A stretch of DNA of 64,000 nt from Pseudonocardia alaniniphila (lineage in GTDB: Bacteria; Actinomycetota; Actinomycetes; Mycobacteriales; Pseudonocardiaceae): NCBI RefSeq assembly GCF_022524485.1, contig NZ_JAKXMK010000046.1, forward strand, positions 18,167-82,166. The letters run 5' to 3'. Shown piece by piece: positions 16,234 through 24,298 of this stretch. The translations under genes were made by a program, and so were the position numbers. Every line of letters begins with the position of its first letter. Within the stretch, counting starts at the first letter, position 1. The notes below the pieces were generated by a model that was not told where the DNA came from, did no database searches, and saw nothing but the letters and a program-made list of their open reading frames with translations.

Positions 16234-16254
16234 GGATGGCGGCCGGAGGAACCC

Positions 16255-17481
16255 ATGCCCCGTCCGGAGAGCGCAGTACGGCCCGGTGAGGACCCACGAG
16301 AGCGGGCCAGGGTGCTCGGCCGGGTACGGGATGCCGCTCTGAGCGGGGCCGCTCCCCCGGTCTCCCCACGGCCGGTGATCAGCGCATCGTGGCGGCGGGT
16401 GCGGGACGCCGGGCTCGACCCACGCGGATCGGCCGAGCAACCGCTGCTCGACCAGGCCGACCTCGAGCAGCGCCGCGCGGCCAGCGGGCTCGCGCCCCTC
16501 CTCCCGCTGTTGCGGGCCCGGCTGCTGCCTGTGGCCGAGGCAGCCGCCCAGATCATGGTCGTGGTCGACGCCGAGGGGCACGTGCTGTGGCGCGAGGGCG
16601 GAGCCGCCGTCCGGCGCCGGGCCGACGACCTCCGGTTCGTCGAGGGCTCGGCGTGGGACGAGAACACCGTCGGCACCAACGCGATCGGCACGAGCCTGGT
16701 GGTCGAGGAACCCCTGCACGTCTACGCCGGGGAGCACTGGTCGGAAGGCCACCAGCCGTGGACCTGCGCGGCAGCGCCCCTGCACGACCCGATCACCGAC
16801 CGCCTGCTGGGCGCGGTCGACCTGAGCGGGCCCGCCCACACCGTCCACGCCAGCACGGTTGCGCTCGTCGACGCCGTCGCCCGGCTCGTCGAGCTGGAGC
16901 TACGGCTCACGCACGAGCGGGCGGTCGAGCGGCTGCGGGTGGTCGCGGCGCCGGTGCTCGCCCGGCTGTCCGGCCCGGCTCTGGTGGTGAGTCAGGACGG
17001 CATCCCCGCGGCCGCGGTCGATCTCCCCGTCCCGGCCAGGGTGGCGATGCCCGACGCACTGGCGGCGGGCGAGGTGTGGCTGCCGGGACTCGGGCTCTGC
17101 AGCGCCGAACCACTGCCGGGAGGATGGCTGCTTCGCCCCCGGACGGCGGGCGCGGACGGTCCCACCCATCTGCTGGTCGACCTCACGAGCGCGCCGCCCC
17201 AGATTCACGTGACCACCGCCAGCGGCTCCTGGCAGCAGACGCTGACCCCGCGCCACGCCGAGGTGCTCCGGGCGCTGGCCCGCAGTCCGGAGGGCCGCTC
17301 GGCCGCGCAGCTCGCCGAGGACCTCTTCGGCGAGGGCGGCAGCCGCGTCACCGTGCGCGCCGAGATGTCACGGCTGCGCCGGACGCTCGGCCCGCTGCTG
17401 CAGCACCGGCCGTACCGCATCGCCGCAGGGGTGCGCGTCGAGCTGCGGGAGCCGGCGGCGGGAGTCATCCACTCCTCGTGA
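16255..17481 (+). CDS. GAF-domain transcriptional regulator with a C-terminal winged-helix-like domain
   Basis: A 408-residue protein. The N-terminus PVISASWRRVRDAGLDP, followed by a GAF domain (about 85-215) with VEGSAWDENTVGTNAIGTSL and GEHWSEGHQPWTCAAAPLHDP, matches the sensory half of AcoR-like regulators. The sigma-54 AAA+ domain of those proteins is missing; instead residues 330-395 (LTPRHAEVLRALAR to VRAEMSRLRRTLGPLL) form a bacterial transcription-activator-like DNA-binding domain. This layout is common in actinobacteria beside oxidoreductase genes. It probably senses the monooxygenase substrate. The ATG at 16255 follows GGAGGA by 4-5 nt. Its last 17 bp overlap the convergent MFS gene. 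Confidence 0.85.
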   Translation: MPRPESAVRPGEDPRERARVLGRVRDAALSGAAPPVSPRPVISASWRRVRDAGLDPRGSAEQPLLDQADLEQRRAASGLAPLLPLLRARLLPVAEAAAQIMVVVDAEGHVLWREGGAAVRRRADDLRFVEGSAWDENTVGTNAIGTSLVVEEPLHVYAGEHWSEGHQPWTCAAAPLHDPITDRLLGAVDLSGPAHTVHASTVALVDAVARLVELELRLTHERAVERLRVVAAPVLARLSGPALVVSQDGIPAAAVDLPVPARVAMPDALAAGEVWLPGLGLCSAEPLPGGWLLRPRTAGADGPTHLLVDLTSAPPQIHVTTASGSWQQTLTPRHAEVLRALARSPEGRSAAQLAEDLFGEGGSRVTVRAEMSRLRRTLGPLLQHRPYRIAAGVRVELREPAAGVIHSS

Positions 17482-18640
17482 CGTCCGGCGCGACCGGAGC
17501 GCGCAGCAGTCGGGGCAAGGCCACGGAGATCAGCACGCCGAGGGCCGCCACCAGCGGAATCGCGCCGACGGCCCATGCCGCGTACACGCCGAAGGTGGCG
17601 ATGTCGGTGCCGATTCCGGCCACTGAGGTGACCGTGGCACGCGATCGGCTCTCGATCCGCTCCTGCAGGCGCGCGTCCACCACCACGAGGACGCACCGGT
17701 ACGCGCCGTAGAACGCGGCCAGCGCCGCGATCCCCGCCGGATGGTCGGCGAGCCCGGCCGCTCCGAACAGGAACATCGCAGCTCCGAGCACCACGGCGAG
17801 CGACACGGAGCCCAGCCGGCCTGCCCGCCCCGCGAGGGCGGCCCCCACCACCCCGGCCAGCACGATCGGCAGGTCGGCCACCGGGACGAAGGCCGTAGGC
17901 ACCCCCCAGCCGACGACGATGAGCGGGAAGTACTCCTCCACCGCGTCGAAGGCTCCCAGCAAGGCCGTGGCCACCACGACGGCACGGACACCGGGCCGGT
18001 TCGCGGCGACGACGAGACCGGCGCGCAGCGTCGCGAGATAGCTCAGCTCGTCCTCGTCCTCGTCGGTGCCGCTCCCACGCGGGGGCTCCGGCAGGCGGGA
18101 CGCCATCGCGGCCGCGGCCAGGCATACTCCGACGCTCACCCACCCGACCAGCGGAAACCCGCCCACGGCGTACAGCACGGTGGCGGCGAGCGCGGCCGGG
18201 AGCTGCGCGACCAGCTCCGCTGCGGTGACCCACCCGTTGACCCGGGCGTACTGCTCCTCGGCGCCTGCGGCGACCAGCCCGTCGTAGAGCAGTGCCTCCT
18301 GCGCGCCGGACACGAGCACACCGCCCAAGCCCCAGAGGACGAACCCGAGCGCGAACCCGGCGAAGCTCGGCAGCAGAACCCAGGCGCCGTAGCCGCAGGC
18401 CTGCAGGACCCCAGCGGCAACCAGGCAGGCGCGCCGCGAGAAGCGGTCGGCGAGCGCACCGGACGGCACCTCGGCGACGACCCCGACGGCGGACCAGATC
18501 GCGAACAGCGCGGAGATCTCGGCCGCGGACAGGCCGCTGTCGGCGAACAGCAGCGCGTAGAGGGGGTAGAGCGGGATGACATCGGCCAGCAACGCCCACC
18601 CGAGCATGCGTCGGGCCAGCGGACGGGCCGGGGGCGGCAA
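17465..18640 (-). CDS. MFS transporter
   Basis: A 391-residue membrane protein with about 12 hydrophobic segments. The loop 2-3 motif of the major facilitator superfamily is seen as GALADRFSRRACL near residue 63. A charged central loop (about 195-205, GTDEDEDEL) separates the two six-helix halves. It is probably an exporter of a small molecule, but the substrate cannot be predicted. The start is uncertain: the longest frame starts at a TTG (18638-18640), and an ATG at 18605-18607 would remove 11 residues; neither has a clear ribosome site. The 3' end overlaps the GAF regulator gene. Confidence 0.82.
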   Translation of the reverse strand: MPPPARPLARRMLGWALLADVIPLYPLYALLFADSGLSAAEISALFAIWSAVGVVAEVPSGALADRFSRRACLVAAGVLQACGYGAWVLLPSFAGFALGFVLWGLGGVLVSGAQEALLYDGLVAAGAEEQYARVNGWVTAAELVAQLPAALAATVLYAVGGFPLVGWVSVGVCLAAAAMASRLPEPPRGSGTDEDEDELSYLATLRAGLVVAANRPGVRAVVVATALLGAFDAVEEYFPLIVVGWGVPTAFVPVADLPIVLAGVVGAALAGRAGRLGSVSLAVVLGAAMFLFGAAGLADHPAGIAALAAFYGAYRCVLVVVDARLQERIESRSRATVTSVAGIGTDIATFGVYAAWAVGAIPLVAALGVLISVALPRLLRAPVAPDVTRSG

Positions 18641-18760
18641 GGTGCGTCAACCGGGCATAACGCCCAAGCTAACGGACCCCCGTCGCCCCGGCCGAACGCT
18701 TTTCGATGAGCGGTCGCGACATGGACACGTATCGCTGTTCCGCGCGCGCCGCACTCCGCG

Positions 18761-19285
18761 TCATGTCTCCATGAGACTGCCGGCGGGGCGGGCCAGCTCC
18801 CGCCCGAGGTGCGCCGGCGCCGGTCGGCCCCGGCGGATCAGTCTGCGGAGGTCGGCAGCGCTCTGGTAGCTGAGCTGGAGATGGAAGTAGTTGACGTACT
18901 CGGCCACGGCGAAGAGCCACACCGCCGCCGCGAACCACTGCGCGAAACCGCCACCGGTCACGATGTCGGCGACGACCACGACCAGCGTGACACCGAGCAC
19001 GACGATCAGTCCCACGCGCGCAATGGCGAATGCACGCAGGTTCGGGGTGCGCGCGAGACCCCGGCTCGCCTTGGCGGCGCGGGCGAACCAATAGCAGGCC
19101 CCGACGACGAGCGCCGCGTCGACCGCGACCCAGGCCGCCACGGCGCCCGCCGTCGGGCCGGTCACTCGTAGGAACACCGCGGGTAGCAGCACGGCACACA
19201 AGAGCTCCACCGCACCCTGGACTCGCAACCGTCGCGCCATCGCTTCGCCTGCCACCCGCCAAGCATCCACTGGATCACCGGACAT
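18761..19285 (-). CDS. Membrane protein of unknown function
   Basis: A 174-residue protein with four hydrophobic segments (about 23-43, 48-68, 85-105 and 115-135) and a basic C-terminus. The element VAEYVNYFHLQLSYQSAADLRRL after the last helix recurs in small actinobacterial membrane proteins of unknown role. There is no catalytic motif. The ATG at 19283-19285 was chosen over one 18 bp upstream; a further in-frame ATG lies near 19240. The gene stands alone between two oppositely oriented genes. Confidence 0.65.
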   Translation of the reverse strand: MSGDPVDAWRVAGEAMARRLRVQGAVELLCAVLLPAVFLRVTGPTAGAVAAWVAVDAALVVGACYWFARAAKASRGLARTPNLRAFAIARVGLIVVLGVTLVVVVADIVTGGGFAQWFAAAVWLFAVAEYVNYFHLQLSYQSAADLRRLIRRGRPAPAHLGRELARPAGSLMET

Positions 19286-19418
19286 TTCGCCATGGCACCC
19301 CACAACGGTAAAAGTCGAACAGATGGGATCATCCGGAGACGATCCTCAACCACCACGAGGCCTCGATGAGCCCGACGGGGCGGGCGAAACGCCAGGCCGA
19401 CCGCTGAAGGAGCGCATG

Positions 19419-19973
19419 ATGGGCACGATCAAGGTGCACGAGTTCACCACCATCGACGGAGTGATCGACACACCGACCTGGACCTTCGGCTACGAGTTCA
19501 CCCCCGGGATGAGCGACGCCCTGGGCACCGTCACGGGTTCGTGCACGGCCATCCTGCTCGGCCGCACCACCTACGAGATGTTCGCCCCGGCCTGGTCCTC
19601 CCGCACCGTGGAAGACGACCCCGGGGCCCCGTTCTTCAACGACACCCCCAAGTACGTCGTCTCCTCCACCTTGGAGCAGGCCGACTGGAACAACTCGAGC
19701 GTGCTCGGCGGCTACGACACCGAATCCATCCGCAAGTTCAAGGATGGCGTGGACGGCGGGATCTACATCAGCGGTAGCGCCACTCTCGTCCGGGCCCTGA
19801 TCGCCGACGGCCTGGTCGACGAACTCCACCTGTTCGTCTACCCGGTCGCACTCGGCACGGGCTTGCGGCTGTTCCCCGAGGGCACACCGAAGACGACGAT
19901 GACCCTTGTCGGTAGCCAGGCCTTCGACAACGGAGTGGTGCAGTTGACCTACGGGCCGGGCACCTCGGACTGA
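19419..19973 (+). CDS. Dihydrofolate reductase / RibD C-terminal domain family reductase
   Basis: A 184-residue single-domain protein of the RibD-C/DHFR-like fold (YyaP type). Characteristic stretches are KVHEFTTIDGVID at the start, AILLGRTTYEMFAPAW near residue 46, KYVVSS, IYISGSATLVRALIADGLVDELHLF near 115 and VALGTGLRLFPEG. NADPH-dependent reduction of an unknown small molecule is likely; true DHFR residues are not all present. The second of two tandem ATGs (19419) is taken as start because GAAGGAG ends 6 nt before it. A strong hairpin follows the stop. Confidence 0.82.
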   Translation: MGTIKVHEFTTIDGVIDTPTWTFGYEFTPGMSDALGTVTGSCTAILLGRTTYEMFAPAWSSRTVEDDPGAPFFNDTPKYVVSSTLEQADWNNSSVLGGYDTESIRKFKDGVDGGIYISGSATLVRALIADGLVDELHLFVYPVALGTGLRLFPEGTPKTTMTLVGSQAFDNGVVQLTYGPGTSD

Positions 19974-19998
19974 ACCGATCGCCCCACGTCGCGGGTTT

Positions 19999-20044
19999 GA
20001 CAACGCACCCCGGAACCTCCTTGTCAGGTTCCGGGTGCGTTGTC
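19999..20044 (+). terminator. Long hairpin terminator after the DHFR-like gene
   Basis: GACAACGCACCCCGGAACCT (19999-20018) pairs with AGGTTCCGGGTGCGTTGTC (20026-20044); a 19-bp stem with a single bulged C and a 7-nt loop. It begins 25 bp after the stop codon and runs into the start of the carbonic anhydrase remnant. Confidence 0.7.
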
Positions 20045-20412
20045 GCTCGTCGATTTGTTCGAACCGACCTGCGCAGACAATTCTTTCCCTGGGTGCCGAC
20101 GTGCTTCTGGTGCTCGGTCACGACGACTGCGGCGCCGTCAAGACCGCGATCGATGTGGCTGACGGGAAGATGCCCGCAGGAGAGTTCGCGCCGTTGACGG
20201 ACCCGATTCAACCGGCGGTGGCGGAGGCGCGCCGGACCGGCGCAACCGGACCGGCGTTGCTGCACGAGGCCATTGCAGCGAACGTGCGCCTGGTGGTCGC
20301 CGCGCTGCCCGCCATGGCTTCCGGGCTTGCGCAGGCGGTGCAGGCCGGCAAGTTGACCATTCGGGGCGGCGTGCTCACCCTGTCCAGCGGAAAGATCGAC
20401 CTGCTCGACTGA
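20035..20412 (+). pseudogene. 5'-truncated beta-carbonic anhydrase
   Basis: About 125 residues are open, and from residue 18 on (ILSLGADVLLVLGHDDCGAVKT) they match the second half of a beta-class carbonic anhydrase, including the zinc ligands His and Cys in GHDDCG. The first half, with the essential Cys-x-Asp-x-Arg and glycine-rich N-terminal region (normally 80-100 residues), is absent: upstream lies only the hairpin and then the DHFR-like gene. Without the first zinc Cys the protein cannot hydrate CO2 by the known mechanism. The C-terminal part is intact, so the loss may be recent, and the break coincides with the hairpin. It could still be expressed as a short protein, but I treat it as a remnant. 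Confidence 0.7.
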
Positions 20413-20424
20413 AGAATTGCCGGC

Positions 20425-21042
20425 GTGACCGCGAACGCGACAGAACGCTCGTACGCACCACTGACCGATGCTCACCTTGCACGTCTGTCGGTGATCGCCG
20501 ACGAGGACCACCGCCACTTCACCCGGCGGCAGGGGCGTCCGGAGTACTCGGCACGCCGGCTCTGCGTGACCCTTGCGCAGGGAGCTGCGCTCCACCGCCT
20601 CGATGGCACAACGGGCGTCAAGGACATCGACGTGTGGACGTTCTACGCGGCGATCCTGGGCGAACCGTTCACGTTCGGCCAGCGGAAGCGACACGTCGAC
20701 TTCGGGGTGTCGGAGCACGGCCGGAACTCCTACCCCGACCACTTCGAGCACCGCCAGTTGCCGCGGTGGTCACGGTTCGCCGGGCGACGAGTCGATCTCA
20801 TGATTCGAAGCCTTCCCGTCCCTCCCGAGGCACCCTCCGACGCGATCGTCGATGCGCTTCGCCGGTGGCTGACCGCCGGCGCGCAGCGGCGCCGGGCCGA
20901 CCCGGAAGACAGGATGCCGTCGAACTGGTGGCTCGCGCAGAAGGCCGTCGTGCTGATCGATCCCATCACGGATCGCGGGCAGGTCGTCTGGCCGGCAGGG
21001 CCCACGTCTCCCGATCATGCTTGCACCGCCTTGCTCGGATGA
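20425..21042 (+). CDS. Conserved hypothetical protein
   Basis: A 205-residue soluble protein starting at GTG 20425, 12 bp after the carbonic anhydrase remnant. Segments that look conserved are YAPLTDAHLARLSVIADEDH at the N-terminus, QGAALHRLDGTTGVKDIDVW near residue 52 and WWLAQKAVVLIDP near 170. The composition is rich in Arg and Trp with no membrane segment or signal peptide. I recall similar uncharacterised proteins in actinobacteria and firmicutes but no function; the KDIDVWTFY segment is reminiscent of nucleotidyltransferase-like folds, which is weak. It precedes the TetR gene. Confidence 0.6.
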   Translation: MTANATERSYAPLTDAHLARLSVIADEDHRHFTRRQGRPEYSARRLCVTLAQGAALHRLDGTTGVKDIDVWTFYAAILGEPFTFGQRKRHVDFGVSEHGRNSYPDHFEHRQLPRWSRFAGRRVDLMIRSLPVPPEAPSDAIVDALRRWLTAGAQRRRADPEDRMPSNWWLAQKAVVLIDPITDRGQVVWPAGPTSPDHACTALLG

Positions 21043-21064
21043 GCTAATTTCTGTTCGTGCAAGC
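21033..21064. promoter_or_regulatory. Promoter and possible operator of the TetR gene
   Basis: TAATTT (21045-21050) lies 6 nt before the GTG start. GCTCGGATGAGC (21033-21044) abuts it as a short inverted repeat, and GTGCAAGC at 21057-21064 has an exact inverted copy GCTTGCAC at 21019-21026. Autorepression by the TetR protein is plausible. Confidence 0.4.
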
Positions 21065-21659
21065 AAGAACGTTCACCGGGTCGGGCAGGCGAGCCCAAAT
21101 CGTGACGGCGGCGATCGAGGTGATCGCCGAGGTCGGCTACGCCAAGGCGTCGTTCAGCCGGATCGCGAAGCACGCGGACCTGTCGAGCACCGGCATGATC
21201 AGCTACCACTTCGCAGGCAAGGACGACCTGCTCACGGCGTGCGTCGCCGAGATCGAGCAGGTCACCGGGGCGTTCATGCAGCCGCGCATCGACGCTGCCG
21301 ACGGCCACGTCGCGCGCCTGCGCGCCTACGTCGAGTCGAACCTCGCGCTTGTCGGCGAGCACCCCGCGGCCGTCCGGGCACTGATCGACATCGTGAAAAA
21401 CGCCGCCTCGCAGAGCCCCGCCGTCAACGGCCGTCTCGCCGTGTTCGAGGAGCACTTCCGCTCCGGGCAGGCGGCGGGCGTCTTCCGCCCCTTCGACGTG
21501 CGGACCGTGACCATCGCCCTCATCACCGGCCTCGACGCGGTCGTCGTCACCGCGGCCGACACAGCACCCGAACCCACCGAGCTCGCCCGCCTGGGGCGCG
21601 AGCTCGCCGATCTGTACGTGCGGGCGACCGCACTCGATCCCGAGGGGGGATCCGCCTGA
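21057..21659 (+). CDS. TetR/AcrR family transcriptional regulator
   Basis: A 200-residue repressor with an N-terminal helix-turn-helix (IVTAAIEVIAEVGYAKASFS, then RIAKHADLSSTGMISYHFAGKDDLL) and a ligand-binding C-terminal domain of the TetR_C family. The start GTG is positioned right after a TAATTT box, so the message may be leaderless. Its stop overlaps the start of the following membrane-protein gene (TGATG), so the pair is cotranscribed and the regulator probably controls this small operon in response to an unknown ligand. Confidence 0.88.
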   Translation: MQARTFTGSGRRAQIVTAAIEVIAEVGYAKASFSRIAKHADLSSTGMISYHFAGKDDLLTACVAEIEQVTGAFMQPRIDAADGHVARLRAYVESNLALVGEHPAAVRALIDIVKNAASQSPAVNGRLAVFEEHFRSGQAAGVFRPFDVRTVTIALITGLDAVVVTAADTAPEPTELARLGRELADLYVRATALDPEGGSA

Positions 21660-22318
21660 TGATCGACGAGAAGACCGTGCCCGACGCGGGCCTATGCCGG
21701 GTGATCCGCGCCAACGCGATGACCGTCGTGTTCGAGGTGGTCGTGCCGATGGCACTGTTCTACGGTCTGCGCGCCGCGGGCGTGAGCCAGTGGTGGGCAC
21801 TCATGGCCGGCGTCCTCGTGGCCGCGCCCTTCGTGGTCTGGACCATCGTCCGAAACCGCCGGGTCGATCTCCCCGCCCTGGTCACGTTGAGCGTCCTGGT
21901 GCTCTCCGTCGTGCTCGGCCTACTGTCGGACGACCCACGCACCCTGGCGATCCGGGAGGGGTGGACCGCCGCGCTCGGCGGCCTGTTCGGCGTGTGGATG
22001 CTGGTCACCGTCGTCGTCGGCAGGCCCGCCCAGCTGACGTTGGGCCGGACGATCGCCGAGGTCAAGCGCGGCGCCGAGGGTGCGGCCGCGTGGGCGGCCC
22101 GCTGGGAGACCGACGCCCGGTTCCGGCGCGGACTGCGCATCAACACGGCCGTCTGGGGCGCCGTGTTGCTGGCCAACGCCGTGGCGCACGTCGTGCTCGT
22201 CTACACGCTGCCCATCGACCTCATCTCCCTGGTCACCACCGTGGTGTGGCTCGGCGCGCTGGCGTGCCTGATCACCTGGCACGTCTGGTACCTCCGCAAG
22301 GAACACCTCGATGCCTGA
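21659..22318 (+). CDS. VC0807-family-like integral membrane protein
   Basis: A 219-residue protein with six hydrophobic segments (roughly 20-38, 40-58, 66-84, 95-113, 160-178, 186-206). The early VPMALFYGLRAAGVSQWWAL followed by PFVVWTIVRNRRVD, and the internal FRRGLRINTAVWGAVLLANA, fit the VC0807 family, whose function is unknown. It overlaps the TetR stop codon by 1 bp and is translated by coupling. Regulated, TetR-linked membrane proteins of this size are often involved in drug or solvent tolerance, but that is only context. Confidence 0.72.
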   Translation: MIDEKTVPDAGLCRVIRANAMTVVFEVVVPMALFYGLRAAGVSQWWALMAGVLVAAPFVVWTIVRNRRVDLPALVTLSVLVLSVVLGLLSDDPRTLAIREGWTAALGGLFGVWMLVTVVVGRPAQLTLGRTIAEVKRGAEGAAAWAARWETDARFRRGLRINTAVWGAVLLANAVAHVVLVYTLPIDLISLVTTVVWLGALACLITWHVWYLRKEHLDA

Positions 22319-22363
22319 CGTCCTGGTGGCGGGCCGGCCTGCCGCAGCGTGCTCGTGGACGCG

Positions 22364-23926
22364 TCACTGCCTCTGGGCCGGGCCGACCTCGTCGGGAGAC
22401 CCGGCCGGCCCTCGACCGGAGAGCAGGTCGGCAGCGCGCTCGGCGATGGCGTAGACCGTGGCGTTGGTGTTGGCGGAGACGATCGAGGGCATCACCGAGG
22501 CGTCGGCGACGCGGAGCCCGTCGATGCCGTGCACCGTGAGGTCAGGGGCGACGACCGCACCGTCGTCGATCCCGATCCGGCACGTCCCCACGCCGTGGAA
22601 ATAGGTCAGCAGGTTCGCCCTGAGGAATTCACGCATGTCGCGCTCAGCCCGGACCGAAGGATCGGGTAGCACCTCCTCGCCGCGCCAAGGATCCAGCGCG
22701 GGAGCCCGGCCGATCTCGCGGGCGAGCTCCAGCCCCGCGCTCATGACATCCATGTCTCGCTCGTCCGTGAGGTAAGCGGGGTCCACGAGAGGGACGCCGG
22801 TGGGATCGGCGCAGTCCAGCCGAACCGTCCCCCTGCTGTGCGGAAGCATGGCCGAGAACCCGATCGAGTAACCGTTCTCGGGCCCGGCCAACACCGGGGC
22901 GTAGTGCGGGATCACTGTGAAGAGGAGCTGCAGGTCGGGCACGTCGGCGGCCGGGCTGCTACGCACCAGGCCGATCGCCTCCGCGTGGTTGAACCGCCCC
23001 GGGGGCATCGGCCGCGCCGCGCTGTGGACGACAGTCGATATCGGGTGGTCGTGCAGGTTCGAGCCGACACCTTGAAGGTCCAGCGTCACGGCGATGCCGG
23101 CCTCGCGGAGATGGGTCCACGGTCCGATCCCGGAGAGCAACAACAACTGCGGCGACCCGACGACGCCCGCAGTGAGCACGACCTCTTGCGAGCAGGCAGC
23201 TTCGAGAACCTCGCCTCCGATCGTGTACGCGACGCCCGTGCAGCGACCCCGCTCGACGATCAGCCTGCGGGCTGTCGCCCCTGTCACCACGTCGAGGTTC
23301 GTCCGGTGAAGCGCCGGCGCCAAATACCCGTCCGCAGCACTCTGCCGGATCCCGTCGACGATATTCAGATCGGTCAGCCCCACCCCCTCTGTCACGCCGG
23401 CACTGACGTCCTTCACCCGTGGAAGGCCGCGTTCGACCGCGCCGTCCAGGAGCGCCACCGTCACCGGATGTGGCTCGTTCGCCGGAGCGACCGTCAGCGG
23501 GCCACCCCGCCCCCGCAGTCCAGGGGCGCGACCCGTGGTGTTCTCGGTGCGCATGGCGTACGGGAGCAGGTCGAGGAATCCCCACCCCTTCGCGCCGCCC
23601 TCGACCCAGGCGTCATAGCTGGAGGGGTGGCCGCGAGTGAAGACCATGCCGTTGATGGCCGAGGACCCTCCGAGACCGCGCCCGCGCGGCCACGGCATCG
23701 CAGCCCCGGTGGCCGCGAGCTCAACGGTGGCGGTACCCCAGTCCATCGACGAACCCAGCAGACTGACCCATTCACGCGGTACAGCGGCACGGTCCAGACC
23801 CGGGCCGCCTGCCTCCAGCAGGAGAACACGGACGTTCTCGTCCTCCGACAGCCGGGCCGCGATGACGCACCCCGCGCTGCCTCCACCCACAATGACGAAG
23901 TCGTGAGTCGATGTCGGTGCAGCCAT
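22364..23926 (-). CDS. GMC-family FAD-dependent oxidoreductase
   Basis: A 520-residue choline-dehydrogenase-like enzyme. FAD motif FVIVGGGSAGCVIAARLSED with LLLEAGG, GMC signature WPRGRGLGGSSAINGMVFTR, and VVGSPQLLLLSGIGPW are all present. The C-terminal active site is canonical: YFHGVGTCRIG (catalytic His region) and VMPSIVSANTNATVYAIAE (Asn). This contrasts with the altered active site of the other GMC gene at 8890-10338. It should oxidise a primary alcohol. ATG 23926 has AAAGG 8 nt upstream; a TTG 9 bp earlier is less likely. No betaine aldehyde dehydrogenase is adjacent, so choline is not assumed. Confidence 0.87.
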   Translation of the reverse strand: MAAPTSTHDFVIVGGGSAGCVIAARLSEDENVRVLLLEAGGPGLDRAAVPREWVSLLGSSMDWGTATVELAATGAAMPWPRGRGLGGSSAINGMVFTRGHPSSYDAWVEGGAKGWGFLDLLPYAMRTENTTGRAPGLRGRGGPLTVAPANEPHPVTVALLDGAVERGLPRVKDVSAGVTEGVGLTDLNIVDGIRQSAADGYLAPALHRTNLDVVTGATARRLIVERGRCTGVAYTIGGEVLEAACSQEVVLTAGVVGSPQLLLLSGIGPWTHLREAGIAVTLDLQGVGSNLHDHPISTVVHSAARPMPPGRFNHAEAIGLVRSSPAADVPDLQLLFTVIPHYAPVLAGPENGYSIGFSAMLPHSRGTVRLDCADPTGVPLVDPAYLTDERDMDVMSAGLELAREIGRAPALDPWRGEEVLPDPSVRAERDMREFLRANLLTYFHGVGTCRIGIDDGAVVAPDLTVHGIDGLRVADASVMPSIVSANTNATVYAIAERAADLLSGRGPAGSPDEVGPAQRQ

Positions 23927-24042
23927 CCTTGTCAACCTTTCGCGTCAGAAAAGTACGAAAATCGTGCGAACTACGGCTTTTCGTTGGCTGCTTTTCATGA
24001 GACACGCATAAAGCTTCCGTAGCTGAAAAACTCCGGGGATTC
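23927..24042. other. A+T-richer gap next to a broken gene
   Basis: This 116-bp gap has runs such as GAAAAGTACGAAAATCG and ATAAAGCTTC that stand out from the neighbours. It holds the promoter and ribosome site of the GMC gene and the broken end of the methyltransferase remnant. No gene is seen. Confidence 0.5.
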
Positions 24043-24237
24043 TCACACCCAGGCGCGCCGGCCGAACGCGGCAAGCTCGGCCTCAGCCAGCATCGCTTCC
24101 GCATCCGCCACCTCGCGAAACCACGCAGTATTGCGCTCGACGCCATGGTCGTAGCGGTTCGCGCGGAACCACCATTCGTCGTACTCGTCGGTGCGCGCGC
24201 GGTCATAGCCGATCTGATCGGCGACGATATCGCCCAT
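24043..24237 (-). pseudogene. N-terminal fragment of a class I methyltransferase
   Basis: The 64 codons encode a sequence that looks like the lead-in of SAM-dependent methyltransferases of the type that begins YDEWWF..RYD.G.E.N..WF.EV.E....L, here DEYDEWWFRANRYDHGVERN and AWFREVADAEAML. In those proteins this segment is followed at once by the SAM-binding GCGTG motif. Here it stops at ELAAFGRRAWV and no SAM motif follows in any frame, only the A+T-rich gap. It is therefore a truncated remnant; a functional 64-residue protein is possible but less likely. It is separate from the intact methyltransferase upstream, which has a different N-terminus. Confidence 0.55.
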
Positions 24238-24298
24238 GACACTCAGGGGTCCTCTGCCAGTGCAGATTCACAATCGGAAGTAACTCGCCGAGATCACC

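Noticed and set aside
22364..23926. Assignment of the second GMC oxidoreductase as choline dehydrogenase BetA
   Set aside because: No betaine aldehyde dehydrogenase, BetI or transporter is nearby, and substrate cannot be read from the sequence.
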